Assembly (NCBI RefSeq): GCF_011044975.1
Contig: NZ_JAAKZV010000019.1
Span: 1-64,000, forward strand
Length of the DNA: 64,000 bases
Source of the DNA: Streptomyces coryli
GTDB lineage: Bacteria > Actinomycetota > Actinomycetes > Streptomycetales > Streptomycetaceae
Reading direction: 5' to 3'
This document shows, one piece after another, positions 52,366-60,341 of this stretch (the stretch's first letter is position 1; every line of letters begins with the position of its first letter). A model generated the notes under the pieces. The model saw nothing but the letters and a program-made list of their open reading frames with translations, had not been told where the DNA came from and did no database searches. The translations under genes were made by a program, and so were the position numbers.

Positions 52366-53340
52366 ATGAGTCTCGTGATCGGCATAGACGCCGGCGGCAC
52401 CCGGTTGCGCGCCGCCCTCGCCTCCCCCGAGGGCGTGCTGGCCACCGCCGCCTCGGGCGCGGGCAACCCCCGCTCCGTAACGGAGGCCGCCCTCGCCGAC
52501 CACCTGACCGAGGCGATCGCCGCCGTCTGCCCGCCGCAACACGCCGGTGATGTACGGGCATTGGCGGCCGGCTTCGCGGGTGCCCGCAGCCCGTCCGCCG
52601 CCGACCCGGAGCCCGACGACCCGGGCAGCCGCGCCGCCCGCGCCGCCCTCGCCACGGCGCTGCGCCGCTGCGGCGTGACCGGCGCCGCGGTGCGGATCAC
52701 CGGCGACATCGAGATCGCCCTCGCCGCGGGCCCCGGCGGCCCGCGCGACGGCCTCGTCGTCGTCGCCGGTACGGGCGCGGCCGCGGCCCGGATCCGCGGC
52801 GGGCTGCAGGTCGCCGCCGTCGACGGCCACGGCTGGCTGCTCGGCGATGAGGGCAGCGGCTTCTGGATCGCCCGCCGCGGCCTGCGCGCCGCCGTCCGCG
52901 CCCTGGACGGCAGCGGCCCGCCCACCGCCCTCGTCCGCACCCTCGTGGCGGCGACGGGCTCCCAACCGGACCTTCCCGCGGCGGACTTGCGCCTCCACCT
53001 GATCGACGCCGCCGTGGCCCACGACCCGCCCCCGCGCCTCGCGTCGCTCTGCCCCGTCGTCGTACGCACCGCGGAGGAGGGGGACGACGTCGCCGCCGCC
53101 CTCCTCGACGAGGCCGCGAACCGGCTCCTGGAATCCCTCACCACTCTGCGCCCGGAACCCGGCGAACCCCTGGTCACGACGGGCGGCCTGCTCGGCCCGG
53201 CCGGCCCGCTGCTCTCCCGCTTCACCGCCCGTACGGCCGCCCTCGGCGTCCACCCGCACCCGGTTCCGGACGGCCTCGCCGGCGCGCTCGTACTGGGCAG
53301 GTCTGACGCCGGACACCGCGCCCTGCTCCCGCCGACGTAG
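52366..53340 (+). CDS. BadF/BcrA-type ATPase, probable N-acetylglucosamine/muramic acid kinase
   Basis: A 324-residue ASKHA-superfamily kinase. The phosphate loop IGIDAGGTRLRAAL (about 5-18), ITGDIEIAL (about 108), VVAGTGAAAARI (about 130) and GDEGSGFWIA (about 158) are typical of GlcNAc kinases. Together with the divergent SIS protein it probably handles an amino sugar; the exact sugar is unknown. Confidence 0.83.
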   Translation: MSLVIGIDAGGTRLRAALASPEGVLATAASGAGNPRSVTEAALADHLTEAIAAVCPPQHAGDVRALAAGFAGARSPSAADPEPDDPGSRAARAALATALRRCGVTGAAVRITGDIEIALAAGPGGPRDGLVVVAGTGAAAARIRGGLQVAAVDGHGWLLGDEGSGFWIARRGLRAAVRALDGSGPPTALVRTLVAATGSQPDLPAADLRLHLIDAAVAHDPPPRLASLCPVVVRTAEEGDDVAAALLDEAANRLLESLTTLRPEPGEPLVTTGGLLGPAGPLLSRFTARTAALGVHPHPVPDGLAGALVLGRSDAGHRALLPPT

Positions 53341-53434
53341 CCGCACTGCCTCCCGCCACCCGACGCGCCGCACCCCCTCCCGCCAGCACGATCGATCCGT
53401 CACCTCAACTCAACTCCCGGAAGAGGACGGACCG

Positions 53435-54175
53435 ATGACCACCACACTCATCACCCCGGACACGACCCCCAAGCCGCACGCCGGCGCCCCGCCCAAGCTC
53501 TCCGCCGACCGCCTCCGCCTCGCCCAGCTGGAGACCCTCAACACCCCCCGGCTGCGTTACGGCCTGCTCGCCCGCGCGCTCTTCAAGCAGATGGACCTGG
53601 TCTACGGGAAGGAGCGCACGCTGGTGAAGTTCACGATGCTGGAGTTCATCGCCCGGGTCCCGTACCAGGCCTGGGAGCGCATGGGCTACCACGCCCTCGC
53701 CCGCGTCCGCCGCCGCTCGGCGCTCGCCAAGCGGGTCCACGAGCGGATCGCGGAGACCCGCGAGGAGCAGGACAACGAGCAGTGGCACCTGCTGATCCTG
53801 CAGGACCTGGTGCAGCGGGCCGGCCACAAGCAGTCGTTCCTGCTGCACCGGCTGGCGCCGTGGCTGGTGGCGTTCTTCTACTACCACGTCTCCTGGCTGC
53901 TGTTCCTGGTGAAGCCGGAGTGGAGCTACCGCCTCAACGCCGACTTCGAGGACCACGCCGAGCACGAGTACATGGCCTACGTGGCCGAGCACCCGGAGCT
54001 GGACCGCACCCCGGCGCCGACGACGTACGCCGAGGAGTACGGCCACTACGCGACGGTGGCCGACCTGCTGCGGCAGATCGGCCACGATGAGCGCGTCCAC
54101 AAGGAGGACAGCGTCGTCCACATGAAGGCGCCCCGCTTCCAGGACGCACCGGAGCCCGCCGGCTCAGCGGCGTGA
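53435..54175 (+). CDS. Alternative oxidase-like diiron protein
   Basis: A 246-residue protein of the alternative oxidase family (PF01786), which oxidises quinol and reduces oxygen to water without pumping protons. All six metal ligands can be placed: Glu in FTMLEFIARVP, Glu and His in NEQWHLLIL, Glu in DFEDHAEHEY, and Glu and His in GHDERVHKED. Hydrophobic helices lie at about 145-165. Here the quinol would be menaquinol, since the organism uses the futalosine pathway. Its stop overlaps the convergent GlsB-type gene by 12 nt. Confidence 0.82.
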   Translation: MTTTLITPDTTPKPHAGAPPKLSADRLRLAQLETLNTPRLRYGLLARALFKQMDLVYGKERTLVKFTMLEFIARVPYQAWERMGYHALARVRRRSALAKRVHERIAETREEQDNEQWHLLILQDLVQRAGHKQSFLLHRLAPWLVAFFYYHVSWLLFLVKPEWSYRLNADFEDHAEHEYMAYVAEHPELDRTPAPTTYAEEYGHYATVADLLRQIGHDERVHKEDSVVHMKAPRFQDAPEPAGSAA

Positions 54176-54421
54176 CACCGCCCGGAAGACGATCAGCAGG
54201 ACGATCGCGCCGGCGATGGCGGCAAGCCAGGTGGCGGAGTCGTAGAAGCCGGTGGTGATCGGCCGGTCGAGGAAGGTGGCGGACGCCCAGCCGCCGATGA
54301 AGGAGCCGGCGATGCCGATGGCCGTGGTGCCGATGCAGCCGCCGCCGTCCTTCCCGGGCAGCAGGAACTTCGCTACCGCCCCGGCGACGAGGCCCAGGAT
54401 CAGCCAGGCGATGATGCTCAC
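54164..54421 (-). CDS. GlsB/YeaQ/YmgE-family small membrane protein
   Basis: An 85-residue protein with three membrane segments and the family motifs LGLVAGAVAKFLLPGKDGGG (about 9-28) and GIAGSFIGGWAS (about 36-48). It is stress-associated in several bacteria; mechanism unknown. No operon partner. Confidence 0.88.
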   Translation of the reverse strand: MSIIAWLILGLVAGAVAKFLLPGKDGGGCIGTTAIGIAGSFIGGWASATFLDRPITTGFYDSATWLAAIAGAIVLLIVFRAVSRR

Positions 54422-54528
54422 GATCGCGTCCCACCTTTCTGTGCACAGTGTCGTACAGGAAGACGAGGCACGCCCGGCAGCCGGTTTCCCGCTATGCCGG
54501 AATCATGAGTGATCTCCCACACCTACCC

Positions 54529-55170
54529 TTATGCGGGCTTTAGCTCCTCGGTCAGCGCCGCCGCCACCGCGTCCCGCACCTCCGCCTCACCGGGCGCGGG
54601 CCGCCCGGCCTCGGCGGCCAGCTCGGCGAGGGACGTCATCGGGACCTCCGGGAGCCGGCAGGCGGCGAAGGTGGAGAAGGGCGCGAGGTCGGGGTCGACA
54701 TTGAGGGCGAAGCCGTGGCTGGAGACCCCGCCCCGGATCCGCATCCCGATCGAGACCAGCTTCCGCCGACCGTCCGGCGTCCACACCCCGACCAGGCTGT
54801 CCGCGCCGGGCGGGGTCTCGCGGCGGACGGCGGGGAAGCCGAGGCCGTCGAGCGCCTTGATCAGCCCGACCTCCGTACGCCGCACGAAGTCCCCGGGACC
54901 GAGGTCGCGCACGCCGACGATGAGATAGCCGATGAGCTGTCCTGGCCCGTGATACGTGGCGTGCCCGCCCCGGTCGACCTCGACGAGCGGGATGTCCCCG
55001 CCGGACGGCAGCTCATCGGCCCCCGTATGCGCGCTGTACGTGATCACCGGCGGATGGCTCAGCAGAAACAGCCGGTCCCCGGCCTCCCCGCGCTGCCGCT
55101 CCCCGACCCAGCCGCGCATCGCCTGCTGGGCCTCTTCGTACGGCACTTCGCCGAGATCAACGCGCTCCAC
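54529..55170 (-). CDS. lipB: Octanoyltransferase LipB
   Basis: Transfers octanoyl from acyl carrier protein to lipoate-requiring enzymes such as pyruvate and 2-oxoglutarate dehydrogenases. The 213-residue protein has [18 protein letters not shown] (about 74-91) and the Lys/Cys region [25 protein letters not shown] (catalytic Lys about 140). GTG start is chosen because it begins [14 protein letters not shown], typical of the family. lipA is not in the window. Confidence 0.93.
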   Translation of the reverse strand: MERVDLGEVPYEEAQQAMRGWVGERQRGEAGDRLFLLSHPPVITYSAHTGADELPSGGDIPLVEVDRGGHATYHGPGQLIGYLIVGVRDLGPGDFVRRTEVGLIKALDGLGFPAVRRETPPGADSLVGVWTPDGRRKLVSIGMRIRGGVSSHGFALNVDPDLAPFSTFAACRLPEVPMTSLAELAAEAGRPAPGEAEVRDAVAAALTEELKPA

Positions 55171-55181
55171 GCCATCCGAGG

Positions 55182-55922
55182 CTACGCCTCGCGGTGCACC
55201 TTGTGATTGGCGGCCTGGGCGCGCGGGCGGACGACGAGGAGATCGACGTTCACGTGCGACGGGCGGGTGACCGCCCAGGTGATGGTGTCGGCGACGTCGT
55301 CGGAGGAGAGCGGGGCGCTGACGCCCGCGTAGACGGCTGCCGCCTTCTCCTCGTCGCCGCGCATCCGGGTCACCGCGAAGCCCTCGGTCTTCACCATCCC
55401 CGGCGCGATCTCGATCACCCGGACCGGCTCGCCGTTCAGCTCGAGCCGCAGGGTGCCGGCGACGGAGTGGACGGCGTGCTTGGCGGCGACGTAGCCGCCC
55501 CCGCCCTCGTACGGGGTGAGCCCGGCGGTGGACGAGACGATCACGACGGTGCCGTCGCCGGAGGCGCGCAGTTTGGGGAGCAGGGCTTGGGTGACGTTGA
55601 GGACGCCGATGACGTTGACCTCGTACATCGCCCGCCAGTCGCGCACGTCCCCGTCGGCGACGGGCTCGGTGCCGAGGGCGCCGCCGGCGTTGTTGACGAG
55701 CACGTCGCAGCGGTCGAGGGAGGCGGCGAACTCCTCGACGCCGGCCCGGTCGGTGACGTCGAGGGCGTACACGTCGGCGTTCGCGCCGATCTCCTTGGCC
55801 AGCCCCTCGAGCCGCTCCAGCCGGCGGGCGGTGAGAATCACCCGGTACCCGGCCGCGGCGAGCTGCCGTGCGGTGGCGGCGCCGATGCCGCTGCTGGCTC
55901 CGGTGACGACGGCGGTGCGCAT
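55182..55922 (-). CDS. Classical SDR oxidoreductase (3-hydroxyacid dehydrogenase-like)
   Basis: A 246-residue short-chain dehydrogenase of the YdfG type: TGASSGIG (about 7-14), NNAGGA (about 81), Ser in VIVSSTAG (about 131), YVAAKHA (Tyr about 146, Lys 150). YdfG-like members act on 3-hydroxy acids such as L-allo-threonine or serine. Start at the ATG before RTAVVTG. Upstream in-frame codons are spurious. Confidence 0.88.
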   Translation of the reverse strand: MRTAVVTGASSGIGAATARQLAAAGYRVILTARRLERLEGLAKEIGANADVYALDVTDRAGVEEFAASLDRCDVLVNNAGGALGTEPVADGDVRDWRAMYEVNVIGVLNVTQALLPKLRASGDGTVVIVSSTAGLTPYEGGGGYVAAKHAVHSVAGTLRLELNGEPVRVIEIAPGMVKTEGFAVTRMRGDEEKAAAVYAGVSAPLSSDDVADTITWAVTRPSHVNVDLLVVRPRAQAANHKVHREA

Positions 55923-55981
55923 GGGGGACTCCTGGGGGTGCTGCGACGGGGTGCTGCAAGGGGACAGAAGCCCAGGATACG

Positions 55982-55987
55982 TAGGCT
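55982..55987 (+). promoter_or_regulatory. -10 box of the leaderless YnfA-type gene
   Basis: TAGGCT ends 7 nt before the ATG of the YnfA-type gene. Confidence 0.45.
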
Positions 55988-55994
55988 GCCGCCC

Positions 55995-56339
55995 ATGGCC
56001 CCTTCTATGGCAGCCCGCTCCATCGCCCTCTTCCTCGCCGCCGCCCTCTTCGAGATCGGCGGCGCCTGGCTGGTCTGGCAGGGCGTCCGCGAACACCGCG
56101 GCTGGGCATGGATCGGCGCGGGCGTCCTGGCCCTGGGCGTCTACGGCTTCGCGGCGACGCTGCAGCCGGACGCCCACTTCGGGCGGATCCTGGCGGCGTA
56201 CGGGGGCGTCTTCGTCGCGGGGTCGCTGGCGTGGGGCATGGCTCTCGACGGCTATCGGCCGGACCGGTGGGATGTGATCGGCGCGCTGGTCTGTCTGTCA
56301 GGGGTGGCTGTCATCATGTACGCGCCGCGAGGGGAGTAG
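55995..56339 (+). CDS. YnfA-family (UPF0060) membrane protein
   Basis: A 114-residue protein with four membrane segments, related to small multidrug resistance exporters. The YnfA signatures [10 protein letters not shown] (about 19-28), [20 protein letters not shown] (about 54-73) and [18 protein letters not shown] near the end are clear. A -10 box sets the leaderless start. Some YnfA proteins export dyes; role here unknown. Confidence 0.9.
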   Translation: MAPSMAARSIALFLAAALFEIGGAWLVWQGVREHRGWAWIGAGVLALGVYGFAATLQPDAHFGRILAAYGGVFVAGSLAWGMALDGYRPDRWDVIGALVCLSGVAVIMYAPRGE

Positions 56340-56365
56340 CAGCCGAGCCGCTAGGGGGCGGGGGC

Positions 56366-57478
56366 ATGGAGACGGTGTACGACGGTGTGCTGGAGGTGGC
56401 GTACGGCCAGTTCTACGTCGAGAGCCGCACCGACGTCGGAGAGCTCGAGGAAACCCGCGCGGGCCAGCGCAACGGCCTGTGCGGCGCCGCTGTTCCCGGG
56501 CACCTCTTCCTGACCACCGGTCTGCACACGGGCGGTGTGGGCCTCGCGGTCGAGGTGCACGACCACGAGCCGCCCCTGGACGACACCTGGGACGAGATCG
56601 TCGAGGCCTCTTTCCACCCGGCCTCGGCATCCACGTCCGTGGTGCCCTGGGGCGACGGCCCGCTGTGCCGCATCCCGCTTGCGGAGGCCGACCACCGCGT
56701 CCGCTATTGCGCCCGCGCCATGGACGAGGCCCGCGAGCGGGAACTCGAGATCCTCGAAGAGGACATCATCGTGGACCGCTATCTGCTGCAGTTCTGGCCC
56801 GCGCCGTCCGCACCGGACGCCATCATCAAACAGACCTCCCGCTCCGCCGCGTACTGGCACGACGTGGCCCGCAGGGAGCCGCCGCCCCCGACCCCCGAGC
56901 AGCGGGCCGAGATCGAGCAGCGCAAGCGGGAGAAGGAGGAGCGGGACGCCCGTGCCCGGCGCGAGGCGATGGAGCTGCGGGATTGGGGCGGCAGGCTGCC
57001 CAGCGACCGCCTGCGCCAGGTCCGCGGCAATGTCCACGCCATCCGCAGGGAGGACCCCGCCCTCGCCCACGCCATCGACGACGCCGGCCCGGAGGTGCAG
57101 CGGGCGCTCGCGCGCTGGGCAGCCCGCCGCGCCTACGCCGAGACCGGGCTGACGGATGTCGCCTGGATCGCGCCCGCCCTCGCCGCCCTGGAGGCCGGAC
57201 GCCCGCTGCCGCCGCCTTTCGACGAACCGGACGACACCCCGCTGTGGAACCGCTTCCACACCGACCCGCGCATACCGCACACCCTGGTGGACTTCCCCGA
57301 GGGCGGCCGGCGCAATGTGCTCCAGCAGGCGATGGCGTTCCCCGCGCTTCGGCATGCGGCCGACCCCGACCCGCTGCGCGCCGCGCTGGACGCCCTGTCC
57401 GACGCCATCGCCACGTACGGCAGCGCCTACCCGGCCCTTCTCGCCGAAGTCCGCCGCGAGTTCAGCCTCCCGGGCTGA
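56366..57478 (+). CDS. Hypothetical 370-residue protein
   Basis: No family recognised. The N-terminal 165 residues look beta-rich (VYDGVLEVAYGQFYVES, LTTGLHTGGVGLAVEVHDHE) and end in QFWPAPSAPDAI. A Pro-Glu-Lys-Arg-rich segment (about 175-205) is followed by a helical C-terminal region with repeating WAARRAYAETG and AFPALRHAADPDPLRAAL. No signal peptide or membrane helix. It may be a conserved streptomycete protein of unknown role; the 3' end overlaps the convergent VanX-like gene by 17 nt. Confidence 0.55.
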   Translation: METVYDGVLEVAYGQFYVESRTDVGELEETRAGQRNGLCGAAVPGHLFLTTGLHTGGVGLAVEVHDHEPPLDDTWDEIVEASFHPASASTSVVPWGDGPLCRIPLAEADHRVRYCARAMDEARERELEILEEDIIVDRYLLQFWPAPSAPDAIIKQTSRSAAYWHDVARREPPPPTPEQRAEIEQRKREKEERDARARREAMELRDWGGRLPSDRLRQVRGNVHAIRREDPALAHAIDDAGPEVQRALARWAARRAYAETGLTDVAWIAPALAALEAGRPLPPPFDEPDDTPLWNRFHTDPRIPHTLVDFPEGGRRNVLQQAMAFPALRHAADPDPLRAALDALSDAIATYGSAYPALLAEVRREFSLPG

Positions 57479-58124
57479 GCTCCACCTCGCCGTACAGCGC
57501 CGCCGGCGCCCCCGTGTGCAGCGCCCAGTAGCGATCGCCATACGACCAGTGCCACCACTCGGTCCCGTAATTGACCAGCCCGGCCCCACCCAGCGCCGCC
57601 CCCAGCAGCTCCCGGTTCTCCCGCGCCCCGGCCCCGATGTTGGGAGCCGCCGTGTAGCAAGCCCCCTCGCTCTCCTCCGGATTGGCGTTCACCCGCGTCC
57701 CCATGTCGAGCTGCGCGCCGTCCGCGTCCGCCAGCGTCAGGTCCACCGCCGCCCCCGCCGAGTGCGGCGCGATCTCCGGCGGCGATACGTAGCGGCTCGC
57801 CGCCGTGTGCACCCGCTCCTCCGGCCACTCCGGATTCGCGGCCCGCAACTCGGCGGCGTACGACGCGAAATACCGCCGCTGCAGCGCCGGCGGCCGATAC
57901 CCCTCGATGAACAGCAGCCGCAGCCCGTCCGGCAGCTTCCGCTCCGCCTCCACCAGCCGTTCCACCACGCCCGTACGCAGCCGCGCGAAGGCCGCCGCGG
58001 CATCGGCGCGGTAGTCGCTCACCAGCAGCCCCGCATCCCGGACATCCACCAGCGGCGCACCGCACTCCGCCACCGGAATCGACGTGACCCGCGGGTCGGA
58101 CATGAGAATGACGTCAGTGCTCAT
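57462..58124 (-). CDS. D-Ala-D-Ala dipeptidase-like M15 peptidase (VanX family)
   Basis: A 220-residue zinc peptidase. The metal motif HSAGAAVD fits HxxGxAxD (about 120-127), and the last ligands are in GTEWWHWSYG (Glu about 188, His about 191). VanX-type enzymes remove D-Ala-D-Ala; a vanHA-type set is absent here, so a general peptidoglycan dipeptide role or resistance cannot be decided. It follows the two-component genes on the same strand by 12 bp. Confidence 0.85.
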   Translation of the reverse strand: MSTDVILMSDPRVTSIPVAECGAPLVDVRDAGLLVSDYRADAAAAFARLRTGVVERLVEAERKLPDGLRLLFIEGYRPPALQRRYFASYAAELRAANPEWPEERVHTAASRYVSPPEIAPHSAGAAVDLTLADADGAQLDMGTRVNANPEESEGACYTAAPNIGAGARENRELLGAALGGAGLVNYGTEWWHWSYGDRYWALHTGAPAALYGEVELSPGG

Positions 58125-58136
58125 CCGCCAACAAGA

Positions 58137-58823
58137 TCATGCCGCCCCCGGCGACACCAGCCCCGTCTCGTAGGCCATCACCACCGCCTGCGCCCGGCTG
58201 GCCAGGTCCAGCTTGGCCATGGTGCGGTTGAGATGCGTCTTGACCGTGGCCTCGCTGATGAAAAGCCGGTCGGCGATCTCCAGGTTCGACATGCCGCGCG
58301 CCGTCAGCCGCAGCACCTCCGTCTCGCGGGCGGTCAGCCCGGCGAGTTGGGCATGGTCCGCCGGCAGCGACGGCGCTTCCGGCTCCCGCTCCACGAAGGC
58401 CTCCACCAACCGCCGGGTGACGCTCGGCGCGAAGAGCGTGTCGCCGCCGGCGACCGCCGCGACCGCCGCCAGCAGCCGCTCCGGCCCTGTGTCCTTGAGC
58501 AGAAAGCCCGACGCCCCGGCGCGCAGCGCGTGGTAGACGTATTCGTCCAGGTCAAAAGTGGTGAGGACCAGCACCCGCGGCGGCGGCTCCGCCGATCCCG
58601 CCGCCTCCGCCAGGATGCGCTCGATCGCCGTGATGCCGTCCATCCCGGGCATCCGGATGTCCATCAGGATTACGTCAGGACGGGTGCGCTTCGCCTCGGC
58701 GATGGCCTCCTCGCCGTCCCCGGCCTCCGCGACGACCTCGATGTCCGCGGCCGTACGGAGCAGGCCCACGATCCCGGCACGGATCAGGAACTGGTCGTCG
58801 ACCACGAGCACCCGAGTCGTCAT
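58137..58823 (-). CDS. NarL/LuxR-family response regulator
   Basis: A 228-residue response regulator. The receiver has VDDQ (acidic pair about 8-9), phosphoacceptor Asp in VILMDIRMPGMDG (about 53) and Lys in LLKDTG (about 107). The LuxR-type HTH (LTARETEVLRLTARGMSNLEIADRLFISEATVKTHL) lies near residue 165-200. It follows the sensor kinase by 18 bp. Confidence 0.93.
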   Translation of the reverse strand: MTTRVLVVDDQFLIRAGIVGLLRTAADIEVVAEAGDGEEAIAEAKRTRPDVILMDIRMPGMDGITAIERILAEAAGSAEPPPRVLVLTTFDLDEYVYHALRAGASGFLLKDTGPERLLAAVAAVAGGDTLFAPSVTRRLVEAFVEREPEAPSLPADHAQLAGLTARETEVLRLTARGMSNLEIADRLFISEATVKTHLNRTMAKLDLASRAQAVVMAYETGLVSPGAA

Positions 58824-58841
58824 CCGCCGCGAACAGCTCCT

Positions 58842-60059
58842 TTATTGGCCCTCATTGCCCGCTGCCATCGCAGAAGTCGGCAGCGTGAGCCGGACGCCGA
58901 ACCCCCCTTCGGGGCGCGGACCGACGGCCACGGTTCCGCCGTAGAGCTTCGCGCGCTCGCGCATACCAATCAAGCCGTGCCCGGTGCCTGTGACGCGTTC
59001 GTCGACAGGTGTGGCCGAAACCGCACCCACGCCGTCGTCGGTGATGCTCACCTGCAGCTGATGCGGCAGGTACAGCACACTCACCTGCGCACTGGCAGGG
59101 CGCGCGTGCTTCAGCACATTCGTCAGCGCCTCCTGCACGATCCGGTACGCGCACAGCTCGATCCCCGGCGGCAGCGGCCGCACCTCCCCGCGCACGCTCA
59201 GCTCCACCGGCACCCCGCCCGCCCGCACCCGCTCGACCACCTCGCCGAGACCGTCGAGCGCGGGCATCGGCGTGTACGGTTCGTCGCCGCTCGCGGACCC
59301 GATGACCCCCGACCGCAGCAGCGTCAGCATCCGCCGCATCTCCTCCAGCGCCTCGCTGCTGGTGTCCTCGATGACGGCGAGCGAGTCGGCGGCGGTGGCG
59401 GGGTCCGTACGGAAGACATAGCGGGCGAGGCCCGACTGCACCGCGATCACGGACATGTGGTGCGCGATGACATCGTGCAGCTCGCGGGCGATCCGCGCCT
59501 GCTCGTCGGCGACCGCGCGGCGGGCCTTCTCGTCCTGTTCGCGGCGGAGTTGGGCGGTGAGCTCCGCGAGCCGCTCGCCGCGCTCCGCCGACTGCCGGGC
59601 ACGGGCGCCGAAGCGGACCAGCACCGAAGGGAAGACGGCCGCCTGCGCCACCACGGCCGGCATCGAGCCGCGCGGGCTGACCACGCCCCCGAAGATCCAC
59701 ACCCCGGCCACCAGCGCCGCGCAGCCGGCGGCGGTACGGAGCGGGCGCATCGAGGCGACGGTGTAGATGGCCATCAGCGGCGCCAGGCTGTTCACGGCGG
59801 GCCAGAAACCGGCCCCCACGTACGCCGCCCACAGCAGGCAGATGACGGCGCAGACCGCGACAGGGCGGCGGCGGCGCACGGCGATCGGCAGGTTGATCAG
59901 GCAGGTCAGGACGTAACCCCACGCGCTCAGCGGCGGATAGCCCTCGCTGGGCCGCTGCTCGCCCAGCAGCAGGGCGCAGACGAGGAAGCCGAGCGCCAGA
60001 GCCACGTCCACGGCCTGCGGATGCCGGGACAGCCGGGATATCGGGGTGGGCGGCCGCAT
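58842..60059 (-). CDS. Membrane sensor histidine kinase (HisKA_3 type)
   Basis: A 405-residue kinase with five or so N-terminal membrane segments (residues about 15-155), the phospho-His box ARELHDVIAHHMSVIAVQSG (His about 195) and the HATPase region ending in DDGVGA and GTGHGLIGMRERAKLYGG. Partner of the response regulator just downstream; stimulus unknown. I start at the ATG before RPPTPIS; an earlier codon 13 residues upstream is also open. Confidence 0.9.
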   Translation of the reverse strand: MRPPTPISRLSRHPQAVDVALALGFLVCALLLGEQRPSEGYPPLSAWGYVLTCLINLPIAVRRRRPVAVCAVICLLWAAYVGAGFWPAVNSLAPLMAIYTVASMRPLRTAAGCAALVAGVWIFGGVVSPRGSMPAVVAQAAVFPSVLVRFGARARQSAERGERLAELTAQLRREQDEKARRAVADEQARIARELHDVIAHHMSVIAVQSGLARYVFRTDPATAADSLAVIEDTSSEALEEMRRMLTLLRSGVIGSASGDEPYTPMPALDGLGEVVERVRAGGVPVELSVRGEVRPLPPGIELCAYRIVQEALTNVLKHARPASAQVSVLYLPHQLQVSITDDGVGAVSATPVDERVTGTGHGLIGMRERAKLYGGTVAVGPRPEGGFGVRLTLPTSAMAAGNEGQ

Positions 60060-60341
60060 CGCCGCAGCGTATCGACGGCCCGGCGGCCGCGGCGTCAATC
60101 GGTCGGCGTACCGCGGAAGTTGTACGCAACCGCGCCCGTACGACGAGGGTCACGGCGAATCCCCAACCAGGACGGGACGACCGCCCCGGACACCATCCGT
60201 ACCTTGGAATCACTGCACAACAGGCGGCCCACGGGGGAAACACGGGGGACCGGCCGCCACGGAGGGCCGCGGGCCGGCTGGGGGAACGCACGGGGGAAGC
60301 CCGGCCCGCGGACCGCCCTCCACACCGGAGGGCGGTCCGGG
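60060..60341. other. Non-coding stretch with four G5 runs between RtcB and the sensor kinase
   Basis: 282 bp with no gene I can support. Four runs of five Gs occur at 60233-60237, 60244-60248, 60280-60284 and 60292-60296, three of them inside ACGGGGGA. The promoter of the sensor kinase must lie here. The G runs could form a quadruplex or part of a small RNA; this is not shown. Confidence 0.5.
60310..60338 (-). terminator. Terminator after rtcB
   Basis: GGACCGCCCTCC (60310-60321) pairs perfectly with GGAGGGCGGTCC (60327-60338). It begins 3 bp after the rtcB stop codon on the minus strand. Confidence 0.75.

Noticed and set aside
57462-58124. A glycopeptide-resistance (van) cluster
   Set aside because: Only a VanX-like peptidase is present; no vanH- or vanA-type gene is nearby, and the two-component pair lacks specific VanRS features.
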